In this document: piece after piece, positions 45,111-58,000 of the stretch
Numbering within the stretch: the stretch's first letter is position 1
How the letters are laid out: the number at the start of each line of letters is the position of its first letter
Origin: Phycomyces nitens
Taxonomy: Eukaryota > Mucoromycota > Mucoromycetes > Mucorales > Phycomycetaceae
Length of the DNA: 64,000 bases
Assembly: GCA_022702545.1 (NCBI GenBank)
Contig: JAHRBC010000002.1
Location: 8,883,724-8,947,723, forward strand
Reading direction: 5' to 3'
The notes under the pieces: model-generated
Told to the model about the DNA's origin: nothing
Databases searched by the model: none
The model's input: only the letters and a program-made list of their open reading frames with translations
Made by a program: the position numbers and the translations under genes

Positions 45111-45210
45111 TCTACACACCCAAGGAGTATTTCGGGTTTTAAAAGCTCAATTCTTTTTGGACATCCATATATAGTAATTTTCGGGAGAGTCTTTTGCACC
45201 TGTAATATTG

Positions 45211-45599
45211 TGTCAGAGTTGACATCGGTGACCGAAATCGGCTCTTAATAGGTAACCAGTAATGGTTGACCTTGTTGGGTAAACACTCAGACCTTGCCGA
45301 TTGGTCTTCTTGCATATGTTTTGGAAAATGTCTCAAATGTCCCAAATGTCTTAGATTGCGAATATCTTGTCAGTATATCCTACTGGACAATCATCATCTA
45401 AGACATATTAACGTAGCTATACATTTAGCCTTAAATCCGATTATATTTTGTATAAATAGTAAAAGGATTTGTCTCAATAAAAAGTATCTATCTATATTCT
45501 ATCTAAAAACTATTCTCTAAACTTGACGATCCCCAGTGGTATTGATTCTGCGACTTAGTTACAAGTGCCAGAAAAGAAATACCAGATCGATACTTGACA
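45211..45599 (+). repeat. solo LTR, copy 2 of the family at 766
   Basis: A 389-bp repeat starting TGTCAGAGTTGACA and ending CTTGACA, almost identical to 766-1150. It is flanked by ATTG on both sides (45207-45210 and 45600-45603), a 4-bp target duplication, and no gag follows, so it is a solo LTR. The match to ATTGG after copy 1 leaves some doubt, because ATTGG also starts the primer site there. Confidence 0.85.
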
Positions 45600-47220
45600 A
45601 TTGGGCGATGATCGGATCTTTGGTATACAGTGCGGTATGAACTGGTGGTCTTTTACAGGAAAAGGAAGTTATACGCACAGTAATGGGTAGGGGTTGGGGA
45701 TAAGGCACGATGTGGGTTGCCACAGTGAAGTAATAGACAATAGGAAATAGGGTAGTTCTCTCAACGATTCAGACAATACGAAATGACCAGAGCGACCTAT
45801 GTCCTCTGCGACAAATATAGACTTAACGGGAAAAGAATCTGTTTTATTCAATTTGGCTGATAACGAGATAATATGGCCTTAGCCTCTGAGGTAGTACTAT
45901 AATGTGCAATTGGGGTCGTGCACGGCTCTTGGGAACCCCTTTCAGCCCAGATCGAACTGAATAGGTGGCCGGCCCGGACAACATCACACACCTATTTAAT
46001 CCCGACAGCCAATAACAATGCATAAATAAAGCCTTAATAAAATGGTTTATAACAGCTCTCATTGGATAGAATTTCACAAAAAGAGGATTATTTTCGGGTT
46101 TTCAAAACTTGTATTTTTTGAATATCCTTAATATAGTAATTATCGGGAGAGCTATTTTTTCCAAATAAATCCAAATTGTCAACCAAAATGCAGAAGTTAC
46201 AAGTTTACCAATGATTTTTATTGGGTAAAATTCTTAAAGCTTTAAGGCAGGGCATTCTTTCATAACATGATGGAATAAGTGAATCCTACCTTGCCAGCTA
46301 CTTGAAGTTCTTTCAGGATAGTGTGAGCAAATGCAGAGTCAAATAAGCCTGACCCAAAAGACTAGAGTGCGGCACACAGTATTCGATAGAGTGTCTAGAC
46401 AAGATAGTATATACAAATCTAAATAATAATGCTAATCAGTAAGTGAAGCTTGAATAGATAGATGATAATGCACATATTACCTTACTATGTCTATTGTTCA
46501 CAGTTGATTATATCTAAGAAAAGAAGTATGAAAGTTAATAATCAACAAAAATATATGGAGGATAAAGCGCTTAATTTTATGTCTCATATTTTATACAACA
46601 GCTCTTTAAAAACGCGTTATTATTATGTTTGTTGCTAGATATATGCGAGTCTTATACACACCTTAACCAAAGAGGATGGGCAATACATGTGTCTGATGCA
46701 TTGAAAGAGATACTGTTATTTCAAACTGTAATCTAAATGCCTATTATAAAAGAAAAAACTCATTTAGTTTTTAGTTAAACACAGTGAAAACTTGAATATC
46801 TTACAGCAAAATAAAGTAGATTCACGTAGTCTATTTAACAGAGTGCAAAAAGAAAGCTTTATTATATAATCTGTTACAAAGTAGGGGTCAAGCGAAAATC
46901 ACTTACCATGAAAAATTTTAGAGAAGGGGAAAGAAAAGAAAAGAACAAAAAATAAATAAAAAATAAGTAAAGGGCCTGCTGGAAAGACGTCTGCAGTTAA
47001 AAATTGTATTGTAAATTGGTCACAAACTGTCCAAAAACAAATGCTTCATACAAATCGCAAAAAGATGTCCAAAAACAAACCATTTTGATGTTTAAAATGC
47101 CGGTTTAAAAGAAACAAATTGAATATCCACCATTTTGAGCTGTATCATTGGCTGGGAGAGACATTTTTACTATAAAAGGAAACAAAACTCCCTGGGTGTG
47201 TAGTGTCATGTCTAATTTTG
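45600..47220. other. 1.6 kb without a supported gene
   Basis: 45600-46080 is of mixed composition with a GC-rich patch (about 45960-45985) and short minus-strand frames of no recognisable family. 46085-46160 repeats a motif found at 45125-45195. 46200-47220 is AT-rich. I see no intron-exon chain, RNA fold or terminal repeat here that I can defend. Confidence 0.6.
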
Positions 47221-47568
47221 TGTCAGAGTTGACATAGCAAATAATAACCCAGATAATCAGGTACCCAATCGGTAATGCTTTTAACATATGTCTTCAAGGT
47301 TATACCGATTGGTTCCCCTTTTTGTAAAACCAAGACATATTCTCATCGCCTCTCATAAAGAGATAATCAATGTGTCTTGAGTAAAGAGTAATTAGTTTAG
47401 ATAGTTTCACTTATAAAATCTGTATAAATACTACAACGATTTGTATCAATAAAAAAGCATTCAATTCTCTATATTCCTATTTATCCTAAACGTCCTAGTT
47501 GGTGGTGATCTATTGCAAAACTCATCTAAGTCAAGCATTAGCAAGATACACCCAGTCGAGACTTGACA
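47221..47568 (+). repeat. solo LTR of a related, diverged family
   Basis: A 348-bp repeat starting TGTCAGAGTTGACA, as in the 766 family, and ending GACTTGACA; the interior is mostly different but keeps TATAAATAC and AATAAAAAAG. TTTG flanks both sides (47217-47220, 47569-47572), a 4-bp duplication like that of the solo LTR at 45211. Confidence 0.75.
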
Positions 47569-47582
47569 TTTGGTGAAACAAG

Positions 47583-47631
47583 TGTCAGGTATCGATCTGG
47601 TATTTCTTTTCTGGCACTTGTAACTAAGTTG
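47583..47631 (-). repeat. LTR end fragment, interrupted by element G
   Basis: Read on the minus strand the bases equal the last 45-50 bases of the 766-type LTR, ending CCTGACA. The rest of that LTR is missing because element G begins at 47632. Confidence 0.8.
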
Positions 47632-48749
47632 CACTGCAAAAGAGGGGCTGTTTGTAGTACCAGAAATCCGGCATTATGGTACTGAAAAGGGGTGGGTTTC
47701 ACCTAGTTTAAATATTTTTTCAACTAGGAGGCATGCTAGCTTCACAGGTACCTCGGTGTCATGGTTTGCAGTAGTAGAAACATGTAAAAATGTGCCGCAG
47801 GTGAGGTCTGTTAGCACTTTCGGTATATAGATCTGATTTGGAACAATGAAAAAAAGTATTTAAAAGAACGGTTCTATTTTGGTCGTCTCAACGTGGTCGT
47901 TGAAATGTTCAGATACATCACATATCTTTATGTTGCGAGTTGTAGAAACTCGATGTATCTACTAGTGGTTACTACCCAAGACCAATCAAATCAAACACTT
48001 GAAAGCCTCTTTATTCTTCTTCACCAGTAATATATCACCCATTATTTGATTTCCCGTTTATATTGGATTGGTAATGGTTTACGCTTTTATTTTTATTGGA
48101 AAGAATAGAATGTTTCTAGGTTTAGGGTCTATTATTACGCCTATTCCTATGCCTAGCCGTTTCTACCCGGTTGCTTACTGCTATTTGGATGGAATATTTT
48201 TCTACATAAAAAATACCTGCAAAAATATGAATATCCAGCAATTTTTTGGGCTGCAGGAGTGTTCTGTAAAAGATAAAGAAGTGTTAATGATGTGGGGTAC
48301 AAAGAGAAAATTTTTGTGTGTCAAAAGATACTTACATTGCAAGAGATGGGCAAGAGTGCACAAAGGGGACTTGAATTTTAAGGCTGGATGGGCTGTGTGG
48401 CAGGTTTTACTATAAAAAAGGGAATAAAAATTAATATGGGTGAACAGAGTGATGATATATTTAATTTACATACCAGAAGCCAAATGGGTTATCAAAGTAG
48501 GGGGTATGGTGTGTAAAGGAAGCCCAAGTGAGTCTATAAAACACATAATAATAATAATTAATAAATAATCTGAATAATATTTTGGATAAGCAAAAAGAGA
48601 TTTATAAAGAATATTACCTTTATGATTACAATTGCGAATGATGGAGGAGGCCGATGGCATGAATAGAAAGAGCAGTCTACAATGGAATAGAGTCAGAGAG
48701 GGAACAAGTATGATTGAAAGAAAAAATTTTACCTGGTGCCGATGGCATC
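47632..48749 (-). mobile_element. element G: CACTA-like left end and gene 3, truncated
   Basis: Begins CACTGCAAAAGAGGGG. 47790-48749 match the gene 3 and subterminal part of B (19090-20060, reversed) and C. It holds an empty N target near 48070 (GATTGGTAATGG). The sequence breaks inside an exon-like block at GGCATC (48744-48749), where the terminus of F starts, so accessory gene, transposase and right end are lost. The short-exon borders match those in B and C, with a slightly longer (ATA)n in one intron. Confidence 0.82.
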
Positions 48750-51700
48750 CACTACGGCGGAAAAAACGGTAGCTAACTACCGTTTTGGTAGCATTACTAC
48801 CGTTTTTTCCCACCAAAAAAAACGGTAGTAAAGACTCTGTATAAGGCGATTTCGGTAGCTGTTACCGTTTTTTTAGTGCGAAAAAAAAGGGTAGTTATGA
48901 GGCAGGAATAGGCACAGCTACCGTTTTTTTATCCAACCAAAATCGTTTCTTTATATACTATAGCCTCTCTTTTATATTACTTTATATACTAGCACCCATT
49001 CTTTTTTTACTGCCATTTATTTGAAATAATGGTTTATTTTTTATTATAATTTCGATTTATTTCAAATAATATTAAAATATGTATAATAATAATATAGAAA
49101 CATACCAAAAGCAAATACTATTTAATATTATAAAACGTATATGGTACAAACCTTTTACTCAATCTATACACGATGCCAACAACATGTTGTTATGACTTGG
49201 ATGGCCTTTGGTCTTCATCGATTGCTATAAAAATATTGTGGTCAGAGAATGAAGCAATCAAATAAACCAAGCATATTGTTTTGGATAGCATACCAGTATA
49301 TATTGTGCTTGTTAATCGGTATACCAAGCATCTCTTGAATTAATGCCACTATATGAAATGTACAGATGTAAATACTAGATGCAGTAGAAGGAGAATAGAG
49401 AATGCGCAATATGATTAATTAAAGAGTGTAAACATATTATAATATTCTTACCATAGAAAATATATTGCTGTAAAGTCAGCTCATAAGATTTAAAACTAAT
49501 TCGAATATAATGGTAGTTGGCAGAATGAGTACATCATTAAGAAAACAATATGCATATTCTACAGAAATTCCCAGGTGGGGAGGTGGGGAACGACAAACTT
49601 TAGTGTAATATAGCTGTAAAAAATTTTCACCTTTTTTTAGTGTCTGAAAAATTATGAGATGAGTGTTTCATTCCTTGATTAAAGATAGCAGAGCTGAAGA
49701 TGTGGTATACAAGATTCCAATCGGATGTTTATGTAATTGACAACCTTACATAAGGGAGGGTCATTTAGTTTTATTTCAAAAAAGTAGAGCAAAGAAAAGA
49801 AAAGAAATATAAACTAACCTCGGCGTAATACAGCTATAAAAAAATTTCATTTTTTTTGATGCTTGAAAAAGGGTGAGATGTGTGTTTCATTCCTAGATTA
49901 AAAACAACAGAGCTGAAGATGTGGTATACAAGATGCCAATCGGGCATTTATTAAGGTGGCAATCTTACGTGATGGAGAGTTATTCGATTTTATTTCAAAG
50001 GAGAGGACCAAAGCAAAGATAAAACAGCTAAAGGAAAAGAGGAAAAGAAAAAGTGCGCTAAAACATATACTAAAAATATGAGAGAACCAATAAGAGCAGC
50101 CTAAAGAATATTAAAGACTTAGTCTGTTTCTCTTAGATGAAGGCTCATTGCTCATTCCTAGTGGTGTAAACCTATATCAAACAGTAGAAATATTATATTA
50201 ATATTAAATTGAGAATAGATGAGCAACAAAAAAGCTCTAACTTATAGTACATCTGTCATGATTGGGGATTCAGCCTCGTCACCCGTTTGAAATACCTCAT
50301 CTTCCGAAAGAAAAGAACTGCTTGCTCTTTCCTGCTATAACATAATAAAAATATTGTATTAATTATAATGTATATTCAAATGTTTGTTAATTAATAAACT
50401 TGCCTGGCTGTTCTCTGCTATTTTTCTCTTACGAGTCTGGTTTGCACTCTTAAAGGTGTCTTGAAGAAGATTCTTGGCACACCACATTCTTTTGCACTTG
50501 TAAATGTGGAGTGCTATTGTCCTAGCCGTGCCTCACTGGCCACAATCATTGATGACAGGTACGTTGATTTTGTCATCATTGACCAAGAAGTGTCTTTGCT
50601 GCTGTTGCTATTATTAGTCAAATAATCTCTTACCTACCCATGGAAAAAGTAATTAGAGTATACTCCAAGCTTATCACGTCAAACTTGAAGGGTGGTAGAA
50701 ATGCCAGTTTGCTTGTTGAGCGCTTTGCTGTTCATAGCTTTGTCAGTTCAGCAAACAGCTCTCAGAATTATCCCAGTACAAGTCAGCCGTCCACATATAA
50801 TGAAGCAAGTTTCTTGGATCTTCCAGATGGTGTAAGTGCTGCCCAGCTATGGGAGCCATTCAACTGACATGCCAGCTTGAATGATGATGACTTGGAAGGT
50901 GTTAGCAGCCCTGTTGTCAAGAATACTTTGGCAAAGTACTATGTGCGAAACAGTGGTATGAACAGTATTGAACTTGATGACCTGACGATTGTTGTTGCTT
51001 CTTGTCTTTGGAAAAATTCAACCGTACATTCTTCATGTATGTACCGAAGAATAAAAAATGAGACCAGACGTGGCAATCATCATGTGATGTTCACCTGTCC
51101 ATACAGAAAGTGAGTATTGGTATTAGTCAAAATACAAAATAGAGATCACTTGCATTTTTTATATTTTTATCTAGCTGTTGCAATATAACTATTCAAAGCT
51201 GGTTTGTTGGCACCGTGGAATTTTATTTTGAGCATAAAGAGGTTGATGGCACACTGCACTTTCTGGCATTTGTTGAAGTGATGAAAGAGCATGGTACAGC
51301 AGCCCATGACTCATCTGTGCCAATTGTAATACGGCGGTCACACAGCTCAACTGGACAAACAACCCAGCCAAAATATGCTGTTAATGTGGATGACATTCAG
51401 CATCAAGTTGGGCTCATCCAGTACCCTCCGAGTAGTAATCAGTTCTTTATCATTGCATCATATTATGTGTTTAATAACAATCTGCGTGTGACCATGGGGA
51501 ACCTTGCCACTTTATAAAAATTTTCTTTTTCTTTTTTCTTTCCTTATAAATATCAATACCAAATAAAATAAAATAAAATGGCTAATAATGTCAAAAACAA
51601 AAAAATTGTTTCAAAAAAACGGTAGCATAACTACCGTTTTGTTCACACAGGTGAAAAATTATTTTTCTCAAAAATGCGCAACATCTTTAACACCAAATAA

Positions 51701-51927
51701 AATGCTCATTTCAATAAACAAGGTTGTCTAAAAACTTACGAGCCCTTTCTATGGTACTACAACTACCTCATTGCCTGATGAAAAGATATTCCATGCAACT
51801 TTTATGATTCGGGATCCATGACATTACCTTTCAACCACAATCTGCGGAGATAAAGTGCTCTAAAATCATAAAAAACGGTAGTTATGCTACCGTTTTTGGC
51901 ACAGCTACCAGTCCTTCCGCCGTAGTG
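48750..51927 (+). mobile_element. element F: CACTACGGCGG-ended transposon
   Basis: Ends CACTACGGCGGAAAAAACGG at 48750 and, reversed, CACTACGGCGGAAGGAC at 51927. Inner AACGGTAGC/GCTACCGTT pairs lie at both ends (48770-48815, 51620-51640, 51875-51890). It is 3.18 kb with one broken gene (50458-51517) and 48960-50290 without a supported gene. The flanks are ATC on the left and TAT on the right, so no duplication is seen in the present arrangement. It is an inverted copy of F2. Confidence 0.8.
50458..51517 (+). pseudogene. F-type gene (possible transposase 3' remnant)
   Basis: A plausible frame runs from V-L-K-K-I-L-G-T-P-H-S-F near 50458 through C-Y-C-P-S-R-A-S-L-A-T-I-I-D-D, a short intron (about 50560-50618) and I-S-Y-L-P-M-E-K-V-I-R into W-E-P-F-N, TGA at 50865-50867, then H-A-S-L-N-D-D-D-L-E-G in the same frame to 51111. 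A GT-AG intron follows (about 51111-51174), and the last exon ends at 51517 with the V-E-F-Y-F-E-H / F-L-A-F-V module. No start is identified and the catalytic motifs of Tnp2 are absent, so the gene is a remnant. Substrate or function cannot be stated. Confidence 0.55.
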
Positions 51928-52029
51928 TATTTTATTTGTCGCCCGTTCGGTTACCATACACAACCATACAAACACATCACGCGTCATTATCGTACATTAC
52001 CACAATTAATACATTCCGTACGTTAAAAT
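51928..52029. other. short single-copy spacer before the satellite
   Basis: About 100 bp between the F terminus and the satellite. It holds CATACACAACCATACAAACACATCACGC-like AC-rich DNA not seen elsewhere in the window, then TTAAAATGCTGGCTAGGGTTAGGG, where the repeat begins. Confidence 0.6.
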
Positions 52030-55000
52030 GCTGGCTAGGGTTAGGGAATGGTACTAGGGTATGGGCTGTGTTTAGGGAATAGGGTTAGGGGATAGGGTTA
52101 GGGAATGGTACTAGGGTATGGGCTGTGTTTAGGGAATAGGGTTAGGGGATAGGGTTAGGGAATGGTACTAGGGTATGGGCTGTGTTTAGGGAATAGGGTT
52201 AGGGGATAGGGTTAGGGAATGGTACTAGGGTATGGGCTGTGTTTAGGGAATAGGGTTAGGGGATAGGGTTAGGGAATGGTACTAGGGTATGGGCTGTGTT
52301 TAGGGAATAGGGTTAGGGGATAGGGTTAGGGAATGGTACTAGGGTATGGGCTGTGTTTAGGGAATAGGGTTAGGGGATAGGGTTAGGGAATGGTACTAGG
52401 GTATGGGCTGTGTTTAGGGAATAGGGTTAGGGGATAGGGTTAGGGAATGGTACTAGGGTATGGGCTGTGTTTAGGGAATAGGGTTAGGGGATAGGGTTAG
52501 GGAATGGTACTAGGGTATGGGCTGTGTTTAGGGAATAGGGTTAGGGGATAGGGTTAGGGAATGGTACTAGGGTATGGGCTGTGTTTAGGGAATAGGGTTA
52601 GGGGATAGGGTTAGGGAATGGTACTAGGGTATGGGCTGTGTTTAGGGAATAGGGTTAGGGGATAGGGTTAGGGAATGGTACTAGGGTATGGGCTGTGTTT
52701 AGGGAATAGGGTTAGGGGATAGGGTTAGGGAATGGTACTAGGGTATGGGCTGTGTTTAGGGAATAGGGTTAGGGGATAGGGTTAGGGAATGGTACTAGGG
52801 TATGGGCTGTGTTTAGGGAATAGGGTTAGGGGATAGGGTTAGGGAATGGTACTAGGGTATGGGCTGTGTTTAGGGAATAGGGTTAGGGGATAGGGTTAGG
52901 GAATGGTACTAGGGTATGGGCTGTGTTTAGGGAATAGGGTTAGGGGATAGGGTTAGGGAATGGTACTAGGGTATGGGCTGTGTTTAGGGAATAGGGTTAG
53001 GGGATAGGGTTAGGGAATGGTACTAGGGTATGGGCTGTGTTTAGGGAATAGGGTTAGGGGATAGGGTTAGGGAATGGTACTAGGGTATGGGCTGTGTTTA
53101 GGGAATAGGGTTAGGGGATAGGGTTAGGGAATGGTACTAGGGTATGGGCTGTGTTTAGGGAATAGGGTTAGGGGATAGGGTTAGGGAATGGTACTAGGGT
53201 ATGGGCTGTGTTTAGGGAATAGGGTTAGGGGATAGGGTTAGGGAATGGTACTAGGGTATGGGCTGTGTTTAGGGAATAGGGTTAGGGGATAGGGTTAGGG
53301 AATGGTACTAGGGTATGGGCTGTGTTTAGGGAATAGGGTTAGGGGATAGGGTTAGGGAATGGTACTAGGGTATGGGCTGTGTTTAGGGAATAGGGTTAGG
53401 GGATAGGGTTAGGGAATGGTACTAGGGTATGGGCTGTGTTTAGGGAATAGGGTTAGGGGATAGGGTTAGGGAATGGTACTAGGGTATGGGCTGTGTTTAG
53501 GGAATAGGGTTAGGGGATAGGGTTAGGGAATGGTACTAGGGTATGGGCTGTGTTTAGGGAATAGGGTTAGGGGATAGGGTTAGGGAATGGTACTAGGGTA
53601 TGGGCTGTGTTTAGGGAATAGGGTTAGGGGATAGGGTTAGGGAATGGTACTAGGGTATGGGCTGTGTTTAGGGAATAGGGTTAGGGGATAGGGTTAGGGA
53701 ATGGTACTAGGGTATGGGCTGTGTTTAGGGAATAGGGTTAGGGGATAGGGTTAGGGAATGGTACTAGGGTATGGGCTGTGTTTAGGGAATAGGGTTAGGG
53801 GATAGGGTTAGGGAATGGTACTAGGGTATGGGCTGTGTTTAGGGAATAGGGTTAGGGGATAGGGTTAGGGAATGGTACTAGGGTATGGGCTGTGTTTAGG
53901 GAATAGGGTTAGGGGATAGGGTTAGGGAATGGTACTAGGGTATGGGCTGTGTTTAGGGAATAGGGTTAGGGGATAGGGTTAGGGAATGGTACTAGGGTAT
54001 GGGCTGTGTTTAGGGAATAGGGTTAGGGGATAGGGTTAGGGAATGGTACTAGGGTATGGGCTGTGTTTAGGGAATAGGGTTAGGGGATAGGGTTAGGGAA
54101 TGGTACTAGGGTATGGGCTGTGTTTAGGGAATAGGGTTAGGGGATAGGGTTAGGGAATGGTACTAGGGTATGGGCTGTGTTTAGGGAATAGGGTTAGGGG
54201 ATAGGGTTAGGGAATGGTACTAGGGTATGGGCTGTGTTTAGGGAATAGGGTTAGGGGATAGGGTTAGGGAATGGTACTAGGGTATGGGCTGTGTTTAGGG
54301 AATAGGGTTAGGGGATAGGGTTAGGGAATGGTACTAGGGTATGGGCTGTGTTTAGGGAATAGGGTTAGGGGATAGGGTTAGGGAATGGTACTAGGGTATG
54401 GGCTGTGTTTAGGGAATAGGGTTAGGGGATAGGGTTAGGGAATGGTACTAGGGTATGGGCTGTGTTTAGGGAATAGGGTTAGGGGATAGGGTTAGGGAAT
54501 GGTACTAGGGTATGGGCTGTGTTTAGGGAATAGGGTTAGGGGATAGGGTTAGGGAATGGTACTAGGGTATGGGCTGTGTTTAGGGAATAGGGTTAGGGGA
54601 TAGGGTTAGGGAATGGTACTAGGGTATGGGCTGTGTTTAGGGAATAGGGTTAGGGGATAGGGTTAGGGAATGGTACTAGGGTATGGGCTGTGTTTAGGGA
54701 ATAGGGTTAGGGGATAGGGTTAGGGAATGGTACTAGGGTATGGGCTGTGTTTAGGGAATAGGGTTAGGGATAGGGTTAGGGAATGGTACTAGGGTATGGG
54801 CTGTGTTTAGGGAATAGGGTTAGGGATAGGGTTAGGGAATGGTACTAGGGTATGGGCTGTGTTTAGGGAATAGGGTTAGGGGATAGGGTTAGGGAATGGT
54901 ACTAGGGTATGGGCTGTGTTTAGGGAATAGGGTTAGGGGATAGGGTTAGGGAATGGTACTAGGGTATGGGCTGTGTTTAGGGAATAGGGTTAGGGGATAG

Positions 55001-58000
55001 GGTTAGGGAATGGTACTAGGGTATGGGCTGTGTTTAGGGAATAGGGTTAGGGGATAGGGTTAGGGAATGGTACTAGGGTATGGGCTGTGTTTAGGGAATA
55101 GGGTTAGGGGATAGGGTTAGGGAATGGTACTAGGGTATGGGCTGTGTTTAGGGAATAGGGTTAGGGGATAGGGTTAGGGAATGGTACTAGGGTATGGGCT
55201 GTGTTTAGGGAATAGGGTTAGGGGATAGGGTTAGGGAATGGTACTAGGGTATGGGCTGTGTTTAGGGAATAGGGTTAGGGGATAGGGTTAGGGAATGGTA
55301 CTAGGGTATGGGCTGTGTTTAGGGAATAGGGTTAGGGGATAGGGTTAGGGAATGGTACTAGGGTATGGGCTGTGTTTAGGGAATAGGGTTAGGGGATAGG
55401 GTTAGGGAATGGTACTAGGGTATGGGCTGTGTTTAGGGAATAGGGTTAGGGGATAGGGTTAGGGAATGGTACTAGGGTATGGGCTGTGTTTAGGGAATAG
55501 GGTTAGGGGATAGGGTTAGGGAATGGTACTAGGGTATGGGCTGTGTTTAGGGAATAGGGTTAGGGGGATAGGGTTAGGGAATGGTACTAGGGTATGGGCT
55601 GTGTTTAGGGAATAGGGTTAGGGGATAGGGTTAGGGAATGGTACTAGGGTATGGGCTGTGTTTAGGGAATAGGGTTAGGGGATAGGGTTAGGGAATGGTA
55701 CTAGGGTATGGGCTGTGTTTAGGGAATAGGGTTAGGGGATAGGGTTAGGGAATGGTACTAGGGTATGGGCTGTGTTTAGGGAATAGGGTTAGGGGATAGG
55801 GTTAGGGAATGGTACTAGGGTATGGGCTGTGTTTAGGGAATAGGGTTAGGGGATAGGGTTAGGGAATGGTACTAGGGTATGGGCTGTGTTTAGGGAATAG
55901 GGTTAGGGGATAGGGTTAGGGAATGGTACTAGGGTATGGGCTGTGTTTAGGGAATAGGGTTAGGGGATAGGGTTAGGGAATGGTACTAGGGTATGGGCTG
56001 TGTTTAGGGAATAGGGTTAGGGGATAGGGTTAGGGAATGGTACTAGGGTATGGGCTGTGTTTAGGGAATAGGGTTAGGGGATAGGGTTAGGGAATGGTAC
56101 TAGGGTATGGGCTGTGTTTAGGGAATAGGGTTAGGGGATAGGGTTAGGGAATGGTACTAGGGTATGGGCTGTGTTTAGGGAATAGGGTTAGGGGATAGGG
56201 TTAGGGAATGGTACTAGGGTATGGGCTGTGTTTAGGGAATAGGGTTAGGGGATAGGGTTAGGGAATGGTACTAGGGTATGGGCTGTGTTTAGGGAATAGG
56301 GTTAGGGGATAGGGTTAGGGAATGGTACTAGGGTATGGGCTGTGTTTAGGGAATAGGGTTAGGGGATAGGGTTAGGGAATGGTACTAGGGTATGGGCTGT
56401 GTTTAGGGAATAGGGTTAGGGGATAGGGTTAGGGAATGGTACTAGGAGTATGGGCTGTGTTTAGGGAATAGGGTTAGGGGATAGGGTTAGGGAATGGTAC
56501 TAGGGTATGGGCTGTGTTTAGGGAATAGGGTTAGGGATAGGGTTAGGGAATGGTACTAGGGTATGGGCTGTGTTTAGGGAATAGGGTTAGGGATAGGGTT
56601 AGGGAATGGTACTAGGGTATGGGCTGTGTTTAGGGAATAGGGTTAGGGGATAGGGTTAGGGAATGGTACTAGGGTATGGGCTGTGTTTAGGGAATAGGGT
56701 TAGGGGATAGGGTTAGGGAATGGTACTAGGGTATGGGCTGTGTTTAGGGAATAGGGTTAGGGGATAGGGTTAGGGAATGGTACTAGGGTATGGGCTGTGT
56801 TTAGGGAATAGGGTTAGGGGATAGGGTTAGTTAGGGAATGGTACTAGGGTATGGGCTGTGTTTAGGGAATAGGGTTAGGGATAGGGTTAGGGAATGGTAC
56901 TAGGGTATGGGCTGTGTTTAGGGAATAGGGTTAGGGGATAGGGTTAGGGAATGGTACTAGGGTATGGGCTGTGTTTAGGGAATAGGGTTAGGGGATAGGG
57001 TTAGGGAATGGTACTAGGGTATGGGCTGTGTTTAGGGAATAGGGTTAGGGGATAGGGTTAGGGAATGGTACTAGGGTATGGGCTGTGTTTAGGGAATAGG
57101 GTTAGGGGATAGGGTTAGGGAATGGTACTAGGGTATGGGCTGTGTTTAGGGAATAGGGTTAGGGGATAGGGTTAGGGAATGGTACTAGGGTATGGGCTGT
57201 GTTTAGGGAATAGGGTTAGGGGATAGGGTTAGGGAATGGTACTAGGGTATGGGCTGTGTTTAGGGAATAGGGTTAGGGGATAGGGTTAGGGAATGGTACT
57301 AGGGTATGGGCTGTGTTTAGGGAATAGGGTTAGGGGATAGGTTAGGGAATGGTACTAGGGTATGGGCTGTGTTTAGGGAATAGGGTTAGGGGATAGGGTT
57401 AGGGGAATGGTACTAGGGTATGGGCTGTGTTTAGGGAATAGGGTTAGGGGATAGGGTTAGGGAATGGTACTAGGGTATGGGCTGTGTTTAGGGAATAGGT
57501 TAGGGGATAGGGTTAGGGAATGGTACTAGGGTATGGGCTGTGTTTAGGGAATAGGGTTAGGGGATAGGGTTAGGGAATGGTACTAGGTATGGGCTGTGTT
57601 TAGGGGAATAGGGTTAGGGGATAGGGTTAGGGAATGGTACTAGGGTATGGGCTGTGTTTAGGGAATAGGGTTAGGGGATAGGGTTAGGGAATGGTACTAG
57701 GGTATGGGCTGTGTTTAGGGAATAGGGTTAGGGGGATAGGGTTAGGGAATGGTACTAGGGTATGGGCTGTGTTTAGGGAATAGGGTTAGGGGATAGGGTT
57801 AGGGAATGGTACTAGGGTATGGGCTGTGTTTAGGGAATAGGGTTAGGGATAGGGTTAGGGAATGGTACTAGGGTATGGGCTGTGTTTAGGGAATAGGGTT
57901 AGGGGGATAGGGTTAGGGAATGGTACTAGGGTATGGGCTGTGTTTAGGGAATAGGGTTAGGGGATAGGGTTAGGGAATGGTACTAGGGTATGGGCTGTGT

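Noticed and set aside
45844..46077. Minus-strand frame with GC-rich patch, considered as a tRNA or host exon
   Set aside because: No cloverleaf can be formed and the frame has no recognisable motif.
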